This document shows, piece by piece, positions 5,101-5,738 of a stretch of 5,738 nucleotides of DNA. Numbering within the stretch: position 1 is the first letter of the stretch; each line of letters starts with the position of its first letter. The notes beneath the pieces were generated by a model, which saw nothing but the letters and a program-made list of their open reading frames with translations, was not told where the DNA came from and made no database searches. This DNA is from Flavobacteriaceae bacterium (GTDB taxonomy: Bacteria > Bacteroidota > Bacteroidia > Flavobacteriales > Flavobacteriaceae): the NCBI GenBank assembly GCA_002401385.1, contig NVSY01000043.1, forward strand, positions 6,798 to 12,535, read 5' to 3'. The position numbers and the translations under genes are program-made.

Positions 5101-5211
5101 TTAGGCTAGTTTGAATTCCGATTCGTTTATCTCAACACTAAATTTAACGTTCGCTTTTAATGCTCGGAAAACTTTTAAAATAGTTTCGATAGTTACATAT
5201 ACTATTTTACT
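5101..5211 (-). pseudogene. C-terminal remnant resembling a HipB-like XRE antitoxin
   Basis: On the - strand a short frame reads SKIVYVTIETILKVFRALKA followed by NVKFSVEINESEFKLA and a TAA stop. VTIETILKVFRALKANVKFSVEI looks like the last helix and terminal beta-strand of HipB/HigA-type XRE regulators, where a TLxTLxKVxxAL helix precedes a hydrophobic strand. The frame is closed upstream by TGA (5214-5212), has no ATG, GTG or TTG start, and lacks the HTH itself, whose place is taken by the neighbouring gene. I read it as the 3' end of a deleted regulator gene. Chance similarity of a 36-residue frame is possible. Confidence 0.45.
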
Positions 5212-5218
5212 TCAAATA

Positions 5219-5738
5219 CTATTCTTTAGCGCCGTAGTTTTTTGCAGTTTCTATCCAATGTTCAGAAATTCCTTTTGTGTCGGCTCCTAATCCTTTAGCC
5301 AAATGTAATGCCACACCAATTATTAAAACAGAAGCTTCATGAAGTTCTTGAAATGTTTGTAAATTTCCAAATTTTTCTTGCGCTTTTAATAGTAGTAAAT
5401 CATTGTGTTTTTGAACAAAAGCAATAGGATTCTCAGTGTCATTGCTTATTGAGGGGATCATTAAGTAGTCTATCCACTCTTGGCCAATTCTTTCTGCTAA
5501 TAATTCGGGAAGTTCGGTTCCTATCTCCCTCCATACTGCTAGCGTTTTCGTGTCTCCAGATGCAGCTAATCCTGAATCTAAAAATAACTCAAAAGCTATA
5601 TCAGCTATGTTTTGCATTACTATTAAATATTCGTCTTGGGCCTTTTCGAATTGAACCGCTTCTTGCCCTTTAATATATTCACCTACACTAAATTTGGGTA
5701 ATTCTAAAACTTCCGAGCAGTCATTCAAACAAGGGAAT
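5219..5738 (-). CDS. Unrecognised protein, 5' end outside window
   Basis: The frame is open to the right edge (it reads FPCLNDCSEVLELPKFSVGE), so the gene starts beyond the window. The TTG at 5728 is not a necessary start. About 173 residues are visible. The protein is mostly acidic and predicted to be alpha-helical, with no signal peptide or TM segment in this part. Segments include KFSVGEYIKGQEAVQFEKAQ, then MQNIADIAFELFLDSGLAASGD, then WREIGTELPELLAERIGQEW, then an Ile/Ala-rich helix EASVLIIGVALHLAKGLGAD near the end. I recognise no domain or active-site motif. The codon pattern and helical character look like a real gene. It is followed immediately by the XRE-like remnant and then the terminator at 4987-5026, which probably ends its transcript. 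Confidence 0.7.
   Translation of the reverse strand, partial: FPCLNDCSEVLELPKFSVGEYIKGQEAVQFEKAQDEYLIVMQNIADIAFELFLDSGLAASGDTKTLAVWREIGTELPELLAERIGQEWIDYLMIPSISNDTENPIAFVQKHNDLLLLKAQEKFGNLQTFQELHEASVLIIGVALHLAKGLGADTKGISEHWIETAKNYGAKE

Overview
The window looks like a stretch of accessory or lineage-specific chromosome from a low-GC member of the Bacteroidota, most likely a flavobacterium. The evidence is the strong A/T bias, a good match to the Bacteroidota promoter (TTTG, 19 bp, TACCTTTG), the lack of clear Shine-Dalgarno sequences before starts, and protein types common in that group. These are a DUF2092/DUF6515 pair, a four-helix membrane protein with a small XRE regulator, and a Bacteroidota-style TonB C-terminal domain with an FPGCE motif. 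This assignment is an inference from sequence style, not a database match.

Layout. (1) Positions 1-1364, + strand: a two-gene unit. A DUF2092-type periplasmic protein, cut by the left edge, is followed 2 bases later by a secreted basic, His/Tyr-rich DUF6515-type protein. (2) Positions 1365-1867: about 500 bases without a convincing gene. They hold two hairpin-type inverted repeats, a small ATCTAA-type repeat, a tRNA T-arm look-alike and, at the end, a strong promoter. (3) Positions 1868-2534, + strand: an overlapping pair, a four-TM membrane protein and a 66-residue XRE-family HTH regulator, closed by a strong hairpin. (4) Positions 2535-2804: the gap between two convergent transcription units, with several inverted repeats. 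(5) Positions 2805-4665, - strand: two exported repeat proteins. The promoter-proximal gene encodes seven 24-residue MORN/YwqK-type repeats joined to a TonB-like C-terminal domain. The second encodes a Sel1-repeat protein. Long stretches ahead of both start codons are open in frame, but the internal ATG just before a signal peptide is the better start in each case. (6) Positions 4666-5218: a second long gap with a probable - strand promoter, two palindromes, a bidirectional terminator and a start-less fragment resembling the end of a HipB-type XRE antitoxin. (7) Positions 5219-5738, - strand: the 3' part of a gene I do not recognise.

How the genes might work together. Each pair looks like its own unit. 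The first and third units encode proteins that act outside the cytoplasm: a LolA-like fold, a secreted His-rich protein, MORN plus TonB-C, and Sel1 repeats. The middle unit looks like a self-contained membrane protein and repressor module. Nothing here proves a new system. The most interesting points are the exported MORN-TonB_C fusion built from tandem 72-bp repeats, its Sel1 partner, and the decayed antitoxin-like fragment next to an unidentified gene.
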